A stretch of DNA of 64,000 nt from JALHVH01 sp963773685 (GTDB lineage: Bacteria; Acidobacteriota; Aminicenantia; Aminicenantales; Saccharicenantaceae), in NCBI GenBank assembly GCA_963773685.1, contig CAVZBY010000011.1, forward strand, positions 620,001 to 684,000. The letters are read 5' to 3'. Of the stretch, positions 9,139-17,983 are shown piece after piece; the first letter of the stretch is position 1, and every line of letters starts with the position of its first letter. The notes under the pieces were generated by a model. The model was given only the letters and a program-made list of their open reading frames with translations, was not told the origin of the DNA and made no database searches. Made by a program: the position numbers and the translations under genes.

Positions 9139-11706
9139 ATGAAATATAAAAGCTTCCCGCCGGACGGCTTCGCGGCGGCTCTCGCCGCCGCATTCCTCGT
9201 CGCGGCCGCCCCGGCCGCGGGAGCCGCCGAATGGCCATTCCTCAGGCATTACGACCAGGGGCATCTGGCCCGGATCGCGCTCCCGCTGGGAGGCATCGGG
9301 ACGGGCACCGTTTCCCTCGGGGGGAGGGGCGATCTCCGGGATTGGGAGATCGCCAACCGGCCCGCCAAGGGCTTCACGCCGGCCGGCGCGTTCTTCGCCA
9401 TCCGGCTCAAGGCCGAGGGCGCCCCGCCCGTCCTGCGCGCCCTGCAGGGCCCTGTCGAGGTCTTCGCCTACGAAGGCCCCGAAGGAGCCGGCGAGGCCGG
9501 CAACCCCGGCCTCCCCTGTTTCCGGGAATGCTCGTTCGACGCCTCATATCCTTTCGGCCAGGTCAACCTGGCCGATCCCGCGCTCCCGGTGAAGGTCCGC
9601 CTGCGGGCGTTCAATCCGCTGGTCCCCGCCGACCTGGAGTCCAGCGGCATCCCCGTCGCGATCCTGACCTACGAGGTCGCCAACGTCTCCGACGCCGAGC
9701 TCGACGTCACGGTCTGCGGCTCGCTCCCGAACTTCATCGGCAACGACGGGACGAAGGTCCTGGCGAAAGGGAACCGGAACACCTATCGCGAAGGCCGCTT
9801 CGTTCGGGGCATCCTGATGTCCTCGGATGGCGTCGAGGCGGCCGCCGAATCCTGGGGGACGGTCGCCCTGACCACTGCCGTTTCCGAGACCTGCACGTAC
9901 AGGACGTCCTGGCTGAAGGACGCCTGGGGAACGCCCCTCCTCGATTTCTGGGACGATCTGGCCGACGACGGGGCGCTTACGGAGCGCGCCGCCGCGGGAG
10001 AAACGCCCCGGGCCTCCCTGGCCGTCCGGGCCTCGATCCCCGCCGGCGGAAAAAGGGAATTCCGCTTCTTCCTGACCTGGCACTTCCCCAACCGCTTCGC
10101 CTGGTCCGAAACCCGTATCGGCAACTACTATACGACGCTGTACAAGGACGCCTGGGACGCCGCCGAGCGGACCGCCGCCGAGGCCGTCGGTCTGGAGGAG
10201 GATACGGTCGCCTTCGTCTCCTCGTTCGCCCAAGGCGACCTTCCGGAGGCCGTCAAGGAGGCCGCCCTTTTCAACCTCAGCACCCTCCGGAGCCAGACCT
10301 GTTTCCGGACGGAAGACGGACGCTTCTATGCCTGGGAGGGCTGCAACGACCGGTCGGGATGCTGTTTCGGCACGTGCGCGCACGTCTGGAATTACGACCA
10401 GGCCGTCGCCTTCCTCTTCGGCGACATCGCCCGGTCCCTCCGCGAGGTCGAGTTCGCGCACGAGACCGGCCCGGACGGCCTGATGAGCTTCCGGGCGAAG
10501 CTGCCCCTCGGCACGGAGCGCTGGGGCAAGGCGGCGGCCGACGGCCAGATGGGCTGCCTCATGAAGCTCTACCGGGACTGGCAGCTTTCGGGAGACGAAG
10601 GGATGCTCAAGGCCCTCTGGCCGAACGCGCGCAAGGCCATGGAATTCTGCTGGATCCCCGGAGGGTGGGACGCGAACAAGGACGGCGTCATGGAGGGCTG
10701 TCAGCACAACACGATGGACGTCGAATACTTCGGCCCGAATCCCGAGATGGAATTCTGGTATCTCGGGGCCCTCCAGGCCGCTTCGAAGATGGCCCTCCGC
10801 GTCGGGGACAAGGCCTTCGCCAAGACCTGCGCCTCGTTGTTCGCCCAGGGCAGTCTCTGGACGGACGCCAATCTCTTCAACGGCCGGTATTACATCCACA
10901 AGATCGTCCCGCCGATGGACCCGGCGAACATCGCGCCGGGCCTGCTCGTGGGGATGGGCTCGACCGACTTCAAGAACCCCGACTACCAGCTCGGCAACGC
11001 CTGCCTCGTCGACCAGCTCGTCGGCCAGCTCATGGCCCACGTCTGCGGTCTCGGCTACCTGGCCCGGCCGGAGAACGTCCGCGCCTCCCTGGGAAGCGTC
11101 ATGACGTACAACCGCCGCGATTCCCTGGCGGACCATTTCAACTGCATGAGAAGCTTCGCCCTCGGCGACGAATCGGGCCTCCTCCTGGCCAGCTATCCCG
11201 ACGGACGGCCGGCCAATCCCTTCCCCTATTTCAGCGAGGTCTGGACGGGCCTCGAGTACACGGCGGCCGCCGGCATGATCTACGAGGGGGATGTCGCGAA
11301 CGGATTGAAATGCATCTCCGACGTCCGGGCGCGCTACGACGGGCTCAAGCGCAACCCTTACGACGAGGCCGAGTGCGGCCACCATTATGGCCGGGCCATG
11401 GCCGGCTGGGCGGCGGTCCTCGCCCTGACGGGATTCCGCTACTCGGCCGTGGACGGGACTCTGGAATTCGCGGCCTTGGAGGGGACGCGGTTCTGGTCGA
11501 ACGGCGCGGCCTACGGAGCGATCCAGGTGAAACAGGTCCGGGAAAGAATGGTCGTGAAGCTCTCGGTCGTGAAAGGACGGCTCCCGTTCAGGACGTTCAC
11601 GCTCGCCGGGTACGGAAAAGCCTCGTTCCCGGGTTCCTATGCGGTGGAATCCGGACAGTCCCGGTCCTTCGAGGTCTTCCCGGCGAAGGACCGGACCCCC
11701 CGTTGA
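9139..11706 (+). CDS. Secreted GH116 family glycosidase (glucosylceramidase-like)
   Basis: An intact 855-residue protein with a signal peptide ending in AAGAA near residue 32. The N-terminal beta-sandwich domain starts with LGGIGTGTVSLGGRGDLRDW, a hallmark of the GBA2/GH116 family. The C-terminal (alpha/alpha)6-barrel carries GTCAHVWNYDQA near residue 414 and NTMDVEYFGPNPEMEFWYLG near residue 523, the latter probably holding the acid/base Asp. Known members hydrolyse beta-glucosides, beta-xylosides or glucosylceramide. Export suggests action on external glycoconjugates. It is followed 11 bases later by pfkA, an unusual pairing that suggests a coupling of sugar release and glycolysis. The substrate cannot be read from the sequence. 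Confidence 0.85.
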   Translation: MKYKSFPPDGFAAALAAAFLVAAAPAAGAAEWPFLRHYDQGHLARIALPLGGIGTGTVSLGGRGDLRDWEIANRPAKGFTPAGAFFAIRLKAEGAPPVLRALQGPVEVFAYEGPEGAGEAGNPGLPCFRECSFDASYPFGQVNLADPALPVKVRLRAFNPLVPADLESSGIPVAILTYEVANVSDAELDVTVCGSLPNFIGNDGTKVLAKGNRNTYREGRFVRGILMSSDGVEAAAESWGTVALTTAVSETCTYRTSWLKDAWGTPLLDFWDDLADDGALTERAAAGETPRASLAVRASIPAGGKREFRFFLTWHFPNRFAWSETRIGNYYTTLYKDAWDAAERTAAEAVGLEEDTVAFVSSFAQGDLPEAVKEAALFNLSTLRSQTCFRTEDGRFYAWEGCNDRSGCCFGTCAHVWNYDQAVAFLFGDIARSLREVEFAHETGPDGLMSFRAKLPLGTERWGKAAADGQMGCLMKLYRDWQLSGDEGMLKALWPNARKAMEFCWIPGGWDANKDGVMEGCQHNTMDVEYFGPNPEMEFWYLGALQAASKMALRVGDKAFAKTCASLFAQGSLWTDANLFNGRYYIHKIVPPMDPANIAPGLLVGMGSTDFKNPDYQLGNACLVDQLVGQLMAHVCGLGYLARPENVRASLGSVMTYNRRDSLADHFNCMRSFALGDESGLLLASYPDGRPANPFPYFSEVWTGLEYTAAAGMIYEGDVANGLKCISDVRARYDGLKRNPYDEAECGHHYGRAMAGWAAVLALTGFRYSAVDGTLEFAALEGTRFWSNGAAYGAIQVKQVRERMVVKLSVVKGRLPFRTFTLAGYGKASFPGSYAVESGQSRSFEVFPAKDRTPR

Positions 11707-11717
11707 AAGGATCTGCC

Positions 11718-12678
11718 ATGGCTATGAAGAGGATAGGTATCGTCACCAGGGATTGCGGCGGCGTCAACGCCGCGATCCGGGCCGTCGTCCGGACGGCTTC
11801 GGCCCGGGGTCTCGAGGTCCTGGGGGTCATGCGGGGCTACGAAGGCCTCATGCGCGGAGACGTCGTTCCCCTTGACCGCCGCTCCGTCTCCGGGATCATC
11901 AACCTCGGCGGGACCATCCTCAAGTCCGCCCGGGCCGAGGAGTTCTTCGAGAAAGAGGGCCAAAGGAAGGCCGTGGAATCCGTCCGGGCGAAGGGGATCG
12001 ACGGACTCATCGTCATCGGAGGGAACGGCTCCCTCGCGGGCGCCCACGTCCTCGCCGGGACCTACGGCATTCCGACGGTCGGGATCCCGGCGACCATCGA
12101 TAACGACATCAACGGCGTCGACCTTTCCATCGGCGCCGACACCGCCGTCAACGTCGCCCTGGACGCCGTGGACAAGATCCGGGACACGGCGACGAGCCTC
12201 GAGCGCATCTTCGTCATCGAGGTCATGGGGCGGGGCTGCGGATTCCTGGCCATGCAGGTCGCTCTGGCCGGCGGCTGCGAAGAGGTCCTTCTCCCCGAAA
12301 AGCCGTTCGACATGATCGCCGTTTCCGACGAGATCCGGGCCGGAAACGCCCAGGGCAAGGTCAGCTGGATCCTCATCGTCGCCGAAGGACTGGCCCGGGC
12401 CGAGGATGTCGCCTCGGCCATTACCCTGAACACGGGCCTCGAGACCCGGATCGCCGTTCTCGGCCATATCCAGCGGGGCGGAAGGCCGACGGCCGTCGAC
12501 AGGCTGTTGGCGGCGAGGCTCGGCCACCATGCCGTCCTGACGCTCGCCGGCGGCGGAACGGATGTCTGCGTCAGCCTGAAGGGGGACCGCCCGGTCCTCG
12601 TGCCCCTCGCGACCGCCGTCCATGCGCAAGAATATGGAAACCGACGCGGACTATGAGCTCCTGAAGGTCCTGTCCTGA
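11718..12678 (+). CDS. pfkA: 6-phosphofructokinase, atypical nucleotide loop (C-terminal frameshift)
   Basis: About 320 residues, the normal PfkA length. The fructose-6-phosphate site is intact: PATIDNDINGVD with the catalytic Asp, MGRGCGFLA, and HIQRGGRPTAVDR. Two nucleotide-site elements are unusual. The first glycine loop reads IVTRDCGGVNAAIR, about two residues shorter than the usual TSGGDxPGxN, and the GGDGS loop is GGNGS. The frame changes by one base near 12624. After it the protein ends with KNMETDADYELLKVL, the expected family C-terminus, whereas the unshifted frame ends in unrelated residues. The start has an AAAGGA site. Phosphoryl donor (ATP or PPi) is uncertain. Confidence 0.85.
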
Positions 12679-12703
12679 GACCGGGCTGGCCAAATCCCCC
12701 CTT

Positions 12704-12724
12704 CCCCCCTTTTCCAAAGGGGGG
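12704..12724. terminator. Bidirectional terminator-like hairpin
   Basis: CCCCCCTTT and AAAGGGGGG form a 9-bp stem with a 3-base loop between the convergent pfkA and diguanylate cyclase genes. A second G-rich run follows at 12746-12752. Confidence 0.5.
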
Positions 12725-12817
12725 GACTTAATTGTGCCCGCTGCAAGGGGGGGTTCCAAGACCTAGAGGATGTCGAAGACCAAGGCCTCCGAGGTCTATC
12801 TCATCGAACAGCCAGGT

Positions 12818-13430
12818 TCAGGCCAGCTCGGCCCGGTTCCGGCCGCTTTCCTTGGCCTTGAGCAGGGCTTCGTCCGCCCGCTTGGCAACGACCTCGATGG
12901 ACGCATCCCCCGCCCGGGAATTGGATACCCCCAGGCTGATGGTCAGTCCGACGCGCTCCCCGTTCGGCGCCTTCACGCGCGAAGTCCCGTTCTATGGTCT
13001 TCCGGATCCTTTCGGCGAACGCCATGGCCTGAAGGAGGCCGGTCAGGGGCAGGAGGATCATGAACTCCTCCCCGCCGGTCCGCCCGAGGATGTCGTAAAC
13101 ACGGATACAGCCGCGGGTGATGCGCGCGAACTCCTTGAGGACGGCGTCGCCCGTCCTGTGGCCGTATTTTTCGTTGACGCTTCGCAGGCGGTCCAGGTCG
13201 ACGAGGATACAGCTCATTTCGGTCCCCTGCCGCCGGTGCTCCTGGAATTCCTCCTCGAAGCGCTCGAAGAGGTGCCGCCTGTTGTAGGCCCCGGTCGTTT
13301 CGTCGGTCACGGCCATCGTTTCGAGCCGCGCCCTGGCCGCCGCGAGCTTGGACCTCGTCCGGAAGAGCAGGAACAATGATGCGGCCAGCAGGGCCAGGAG
13401 TCCGAGGATGACGATCCTTTCCGTGTTCAT
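12818..13430 (-). CDS. Membrane-anchored diguanylate cyclase (one frameshift)
   Basis: About 204 residues: one N-terminal membrane segment (ERIVILGLLALLAASLFLLF), a short coiled linker, then a GGDEF domain. The active site is GGEEF near residue 121. An RxxD inhibitory site (RVYD) sits exactly five residues before it, so product inhibition is expected. The frame breaks near 12975 after RKTIERDFA. The next frame continues with GLTISLGVSNSRAG and ADEALLKAKESGRNRAEL, the standard GGDEF C-terminus, and stops at 12818. It makes c-di-GMP from two GTP. There is no sensory domain, so activity may be set by expression or membrane partners. Confidence 0.85.
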
Positions 13431-13470
13431 GTTTCGGCCCCCTTTCCCGCTCGGATCATGCCCGGCCCCC

Positions 13471-13500
13471 ATCATAAAGGATACCGGACCAAAGCGTCAA
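13471..13500 (-). promoter_or_regulatory. Promoter of the small diguanylate cyclase
   Basis: TTGACG and TATGAT are separated by 18 bases, 41 bases upstream of the ATG. Confidence 0.55.
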
Positions 13501-13528
13501 CGACGCAATACAGGTTCCGGGGTCGTCG

Positions 13529-13650
13529 GCGGTGATGGATGCTGGCCCGAAGCCCCCCGTAGCGGAGGGGGACCCGGCGGCTTTGCCGACGGGGGAACCG
13601 ACGGGACTGGTTCCCGGGGGTCGGGGGGAGAGGGTCAGCTCCATCACCGC
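13529..13650. repeat. MITE-like element with perfect 11-bp terminal inverted repeats
   Basis: GCGGTGATGGA at 13529 is matched by TCCATCACCGC ending at 13650. The 122-base interior is very GC-rich and contains further complementary runs. It lies between the diguanylate cyclase promoter and the 3' end of the GH20 gene and has no protein-coding support. Confidence 0.5.
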
Positions 13651-13679
13651 ACTCCCGCAACGAACCCCGGAGCCTGGCG

Positions 13680-14777
13680 TCAGCTCGCGGGCCTGAGCCC
13701 GTATCTCTTGAGCTCCTTGGCGATCGTCTTGAACTGTTTCGACTTGTGGATGGAGCCGGCCTTGACGCCGCCCCAGGTCGTGCACATGTGGCCGAGCATC
13801 TTGTCGGAGGGGAACTTCATGGAATAGGCGATGAACATCTTGACGGCCTTCGTGTCCCGGAAGGTCGCGGGCAGGACCCGGAACCCCTTCCCGATGAACA
13901 TGTCCACCGACGGAAAGCCCGGCGTCTTCATTCGTTCGTACTTGCTCTCGTAGTGCCAGTCGCACATGACGATGTCCTTCGGGACCATATCGACGGCGGC
14001 GTTCGTCCCGTTCATCGACGATTCCCATTCGCCGTAGGTGTTCGTCCCGTCGATGAACCGGTCGGCCCACATGAACATTTCGACGCCCTTTTCCTTGACG
14101 AGATGTTCGTGGGCGCGATTGACGGCATAGGCGAAGCACTCCGCCGTCGTCTTTTCCTTGCAGCGCGGGCAGTCGCGGTCGGCGATCAGGAAGACCTCGT
14201 CCATCCCGACGTGCAGGGCGTCCGCCTCGAAGGCGTCGATGAGCTCGTCGTAGAGGGCGTTGATGATGGGATAGACGTCGGGATGGAAGGGGCACCAGCT
14301 TCGGCAGTAGATGTCCTTGTTCCCCGGGTACTTGCCCGGGGTCTCGTCGAGCTGGGGGTACTTCTCGAGGAGGGAATAGGTCGTCTCCGCCCAGGACTGG
14401 TGGCCGAGCGACTGGAACTCGGGGATCAGGCGGATCTTGTGCTGACGGCAGAGCGCGACGATCTCCTTGACCTGGGCCCGGCTCAGCGGGTCGTTGCCGC
14501 GGAGCTCGGGATGGGAGACGTATTCATAGTTGTAATCGATCTCCAGGACGAGCAGGTTGACGCCCGCCCGGGCCATCGCCGGGATCTCCGTCCGGAGCCC
14601 GGCCATGCTGGCCCCTGCCGTCCGGTCGAGCAGGACGTGGGCGGCGAAGACGAGCGGCTGCCGGGGGGTGATCACGACGGCGGGCTTGGGCGCGCAGGCA
14701 ACCTGAAAAAGGACGAGGGCGGCGAGCGCGAGCCCGAACCCTCCGCAAACGGCCTTGACGGTTCTCTGGAATCGCAT
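13680..14777 (-). CDS. GH20-type beta-N-acetylhexosaminidase-like lipoprotein
   Basis: A 365-residue protein with a lipoprotein signal (lipobox VAC near residue 29). A TIM barrel follows with the GH20 signature ADALHVGMDEVFL near residue 177; the adjacent Asp-Glu is the catalytic pair of substrate-assisted hexosaminidases. Other barrel motifs are LIPEFQSLGHQSW and MWADRF. It is shorter than full GH20 enzymes and lacks their N-terminal beta domain, so activity on chitobiose- or glycan-derived GlcNAc is likely but unproved. The ATG at 14777 has an AAAGGAG site. It follows the unknown secreted gene by 32 bases in the same direction and probably shares its promoter. Confidence 0.8.
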   Translation of the reverse strand: MRFQRTVKAVCGGFGLALAALVLFQVACAPKPAVVITPRQPLVFAAHVLLDRTAGASMAGLRTEIPAMARAGVNLLVLEIDYNYEYVSHPELRGNDPLSRAQVKEIVALCRQHKIRLIPEFQSLGHQSWAETTYSLLEKYPQLDETPGKYPGNKDIYCRSWCPFHPDVYPIINALYDELIDAFEADALHVGMDEVFLIADRDCPRCKEKTTAECFAYAVNRAHEHLVKEKGVEMFMWADRFIDGTNTYGEWESSMNGTNAAVDMVPKDIVMCDWHYESKYERMKTPGFPSVDMFIGKGFRVLPATFRDTKAVKMFIAYSMKFPSDKMLGHMCTTWGGVKAGSIHKSKQFKTIAKELKRYGLRPAS

Positions 14778-14809
14778 GGATTCTCCTTTCGGACCGGACG
14801 CGCGTCCGA

Positions 14810-15823
14810 TCATCCCTTCTTCTTGTAGTCCGGAGGGACCTGGAAATCGGCTTCGCCCAGGTCGGCCGGGGCGAGCTCGAGGATCTCGACCCGGTAGGCC
14901 AGGGACGGCTCGGCGGGCCCTTCTCCGGCGGGCTTCTTCTTCAGGACCTTCTTGGCCAGGCCGCCGAAGACGCTCTTGGAGCCGCCCGTCTCCTCCGCTT
15001 CCCCCTTGGGCTTATCGGAGGTCACCGTGTACTTCCCGTCGATGACCACGGGGTATCCCTTGATCTTCTTCATTTCGCCCGCCGTTTTCGAGGCGTCGAA
15101 CGAAGCGGCAGGGCGGCCCTTGGCCGCGTTCATGCTGTCGAGGAGGGTCATCCAGTTCGTCCCGAGGACGTCCTGCTGGAGCTTCTCCAGGTCGAGCCCC
15201 ACGGCCTTCATGTAGCCGCGGAAATATTTCGCCTCCTCCTCCTGCGCCTTGACGATGGCGTCGGTGAGGGGGGTCGTCCGGACGTCGGTCTCGAGCTTGT
15301 TCGTCCCCTTCTCTCCCGTCCGGACGTTCTCCCAGTCCACGATCCAGGAGACGACGTACTTCTTCGTGGGGAAGCCGTTGACGTCCATGGCTTCCCCGGT
15401 GTCGTCCACGCGGAACTCGCTCCTGATGATCCGGATGTCGCTCTCCGCGGGCTTCTCGGCCTGTTCCTCGGCCGGCGCCTCCTCGGCCTTCTCCTGCTCG
15501 AACCTCTTGATGGGCGCGACGGTGTATTCCTTCTTCTTGGGATCGAGCCGGGTGACGGTGAGCGCGGGAAGATCGGTGATCTCGCCGAACTGACCCGACC
15601 GGAGGACGGTCTTGCCGGCCAGGCCTCCGAGCAGGCCCTTGCCCTTGAAATCGTTCTGGGAATCCACCCATTGCCTCTCGGGGACGAGCTTCGAGGACTG
15701 GGTCATGGTCAGTTTTCCGAAGCCCTTGAACGTGACCTCGGACCGGCTCTTCTTGACGACGCCCGAAAAGGCGGGCGACGCCAGGACGGCCAGAGCGGCC
15801 AGAAGAACGACGGATCTTTTCAT
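14810..15823 (-). CDS. Secreted protein of unknown function
   Basis: A 337-residue protein with a clear signal peptide (MKRSVVLLAALAVLASPAFS). The mature part starts with VTFKGFGKLTMTQSSKLVPERQW, contains an acidic Glu/Ala-rich linker (near residues 105-125) and then MDVNGFPTKKYVVSWIVDWEN. This is reminiscent of periplasmic proteins that report modified lipids or metals (DUF4412-like), but the match is not firm. The C-terminus is Lys-rich. The ATG at 15823 has a GGAAGGAG site and an excellent promoter, so it appears to be well expressed and to lead transcription into the GH20 gene. Function unknown. Confidence 0.7.
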   Translation of the reverse strand: MKRSVVLLAALAVLASPAFSGVVKKSRSEVTFKGFGKLTMTQSSKLVPERQWVDSQNDFKGKGLLGGLAGKTVLRSGQFGEITDLPALTVTRLDPKKKEYTVAPIKRFEQEKAEEAPAEEQAEKPAESDIRIIRSEFRVDDTGEAMDVNGFPTKKYVVSWIVDWENVRTGEKGTNKLETDVRTTPLTDAIVKAQEEEAKYFRGYMKAVGLDLEKLQQDVLGTNWMTLLDSMNAAKGRPAASFDASKTAGEMKKIKGYPVVIDGKYTVTSDKPKGEAEETGGSKSVFGGLAKKVLKKKPAGEGPAEPSLAYRVEILELAPADLGEADFQVPPDYKKKG

Positions 15824-15865
15824 CGGGGATCTCCTTCCGGAAATGCAGGTTTCCTCATCGACCAT

Positions 15866-15894
15866 TTTATAGAGGGAAAGGACCTCGGTGTCAA
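15866..15894 (-). promoter_or_regulatory. Strong sigma-70 promoter for the unknown secreted protein and GH20 gene
   Basis: TTGACA and TATAAA are separated by exactly 17 bases, 42 bases upstream of the ATG. Confidence 0.7.
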
Positions 15895-15977
15895 CTCCCG
15901 TCGGAGGGCGCCTGAGGGCAGACGCGTTGCCCCTTTTGTCGTATACTGGGGCCGATCCCGGCGAAAGGACGACGCCC

Positions 15978-17255
15978 GTGCCCAAAATCGTGACCATCAT
16001 CATGGCCGGCGGCCAGGGGAGCCGCCTTTATCCTCTGACCCGGGTCCGGAGCAAGCCCGCCGTCCCCATCGCGGGCCGGTTCCGGCTCATCGACATCCCG
16101 ATCAGCAATTGCATCCACTCGGGCTTCCGGAAGATCTTCATCCTCACCCAGTTCGCCAGCGAGTCCCTCCACCGCCACATCTTCCTGACCTACCGGTTCG
16201 ACAACTTCACCAAGGATTTCGTGACCATCCTGTCGGCCCAGCAGACGCTCGAGAACCGGAACTGGTACCAGGGGACGGCCGATGCGGTCCGGAAGAACCT
16301 GACGTTCTTCGAGAAGATGGGCGACCTGGTCCTCATCCTGTCGGGGGACCATCTCTACCGGATGGATTACCGGAAGTTCGTGGAGTCGCACCTCCGGAGG
16401 CGGGCCGCGATCAGCATCTCCGTGACCCCCGTCGGCCCAGACCGGGCGCCCGAGTTCGGGGTCATGGGGGTCGACCGGAGGGGCCGGATCGTCGATTTTC
16501 ACGAGAAGCCCGGGACTCCGGAGGACATCGAGCGGACGAGGGTCCCCGCGGAGGTCATGGGCCGGCTCGGGCCCGCCGCGGAAGGATACACGCACCTCGC
16601 CTCGATGGGGATCTACCTGTTCGATTCCGGCCTGCTCCGGGACCTCCTGGCGTCGACCGCCTACGAGGATTTCGGACGCGAGGTCATCCCGTTCGCCATC
16701 CGGGAACGGAAGGTCTTCGCCCACTTCTTCGACGGCTACTGGGCGGACATCGGGACCATCCCGAGCTTCTTCGAGGCCCATATGGACCTCACCCGGCCCC
16801 TCCCCCGGTTCAATTTCTACGATGAGGAGCGGCCGATCTTCACCCATGCCCGGTTCCTTCCGGGCTCGAAGATCCTGAGCTCGGAGGTCGAAGAGTCCAT
16901 TCTATGCGAAGGGAGCATCGTCAACCGTTCGGCGATCCGGCGGTCCATCATCGGCGTCCGGTCGCGGATCGGCGAGAACTGCCGCATCGAGAGGACCGTC
17001 ATGATGGGGGCGGATTATTTCGAGTCCGTGGAAGGCCTGAAGGCGAACCGGGCGCAGGGGATCCCCGATATCGGCATCGGCCGGGGCTCGGAGGTCCGCA
17101 ACGCCATCATCGACAAGAACGCCCGGATCGGGGCCGGGGTGAAGCTCGTCAACGCCCGGAAAAGGACCGCCGACAGCTCCGACAACCACGTCATCGTCGA
17201 CGGGATCCTGGTCATCCCGAAGAATGCCGTCATCCCGGACGGAACGGTGATCTAG
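15978..17255 (+). CDS. glgC: Glucose-1-phosphate adenylyltransferase
   Basis: A 425-residue enzyme that makes ADP-glucose for glycogen synthesis from glucose-1-phosphate and ATP. The nucleotide-binding loop is AGGQGSRLYPLT. It is followed by KPAVPIAGRFRLIDIPISN, QGTADAV, the metal-binding LSGDHLYRMDY and the sugar site DFHEKPG. A left-handed beta-helix C-terminus starts near residue 300. The start is a GTG (VPKIVTIIMAGG) with an AAAGGA site 9 bases upstream; an upstream ATG would add an unrelated leader. The gene overlaps the end of the opposing ABC ATPase gene by 4 bases. A TATACT box at 15942-15947 may be its -10. Confidence 0.93.
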   Translation: MPKIVTIIMAGGQGSRLYPLTRVRSKPAVPIAGRFRLIDIPISNCIHSGFRKIFILTQFASESLHRHIFLTYRFDNFTKDFVTILSAQQTLENRNWYQGTADAVRKNLTFFEKMGDLVLILSGDHLYRMDYRKFVESHLRRRAAISISVTPVGPDRAPEFGVMGVDRRGRIVDFHEKPGTPEDIERTRVPAEVMGRLGPAAEGYTHLASMGIYLFDSGLLRDLLASTAYEDFGREVIPFAIRERKVFAHFFDGYWADIGTIPSFFEAHMDLTRPLPRFNFYDEERPIFTHARFLPGSKILSSEVEESILCEGSIVNRSAIRRSIIGVRSRIGENCRIERTVMMGADYFESVEGLKANRAQGIPDIGIGRGSEVRNAIIDKNARIGAGVKLVNARKRTADSSDNHVIVDGILVIPKNAVIPDGTVI

Positions 17256-17983
17256 GGGGACGAAGGCGGGACGAGGGAGGCCGGGGCCGGCCGTCCCTGA
17301 CCTGTCGCCGTCAGGAACAGCGCCTCGAGGTCGGCGTCCGGGCCCAGGTCCTCGCGCCGTTCCCGCATTACGGTCCCGCCCTGATGAACGACGACGACGT
17401 CGTCGTAGACCTTCCCGATCTCGGCGATGAGGTGGGAGCTCAGGAGGACCGCGCAGCCGGCGGCGGCGAGCTCCCGGAAGATGTCCCTGGCGTTACGGAT
17501 GGAGGCGGGGTCGAGGGCCGCGAAGGGCTCGTCCGCGATGAAGAGGTCGGGCTCCAGGAAAAGGCTCTGCAGGTAGGCGAACTTCTTCCGGTTGCCCTGG
17601 GAATAGGACGAGACGCGGCGCCGGAGAAGTTCCGCGGGGAAAGGAAGCCGCTCGCACCATTTCAGGATGCGCCGCATCGCTTGGGACCGCGAGATCCCGA
17701 ACAGGGGAGCCGTCGAGGACAGCAGGTCGTCCCCGCGGGCCCAGGGAAAGAACGCCGGCTGTTCGGGAACGTAGCCGATGGTCCGGGCAGCCAGCAAAAC
17801 CTCTCCCTGGTCCTTGCGCAGGAAACCCAGAACGATCCTGATGGTCGTGGACTTCCCCGCGCCGTTCTCTCCGAGAAGGGCAGCGATCCGTCCTCGGTCC
17901 ACGGAGAAACCGACGTCGCGGACGGCCCGGACGGCGCCGAACTTCCGGGATAGGCCCCTGATGGTCAGGACGGAAGGCATCAT
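17252..17983 (-). CDS. ABC transporter ATPase (ABC-2 exporter type)
   Basis: A 243-residue single nucleotide-binding domain. Walker A is GENGAGKST (near residue 38), the signature is YSQGNRKK in place of LSGGQ, and Walker B is LFIADEPFAALDP followed by the H-loop LLSSHL. It energises the adjacent membrane protein; the two genes overlap as ATGA. It is the last gene of the operon that begins with a small secreted peptide gene at 20454, so export or processing of that peptide, or immunity to it, is a reasonable inference. The substrate is not readable from the ATPase. Confidence 0.88.
   Translation of the reverse strand: MMPSVLTIRGLSRKFGAVRAVRDVGFSVDRGRIAALLGENGAGKSTTIRIVLGFLRKDQGEVLLAARTIGYVPEQPAFFPWARGDDLLSSTAPLFGISRSQAMRRILKWCERLPFPAELLRRRVSSYSQGNRKKFAYLQSLFLEPDLFIADEPFAALDPASIRNARDIFRELAAAGCAVLLSSHLIAEIGKVYDDVVVVHQGGTVMRERREDLGPDADLEALFLTATGQGRPAPASLVPPSSP

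Noticed and set aside
9544..11385. 613-codon open frame on the minus strand
   Set aside because: Antisense shadow of the GH116 gene with no recognisable domain.
9231..12656. 1141-codon open frame apparently fusing an Arg/Pro-rich protein to phosphofructokinase
   Set aside because: The first 800 codons are an out-of-frame reading of the GH116 gene; PfkA has its own ATG and ribosome binding site at 11718.
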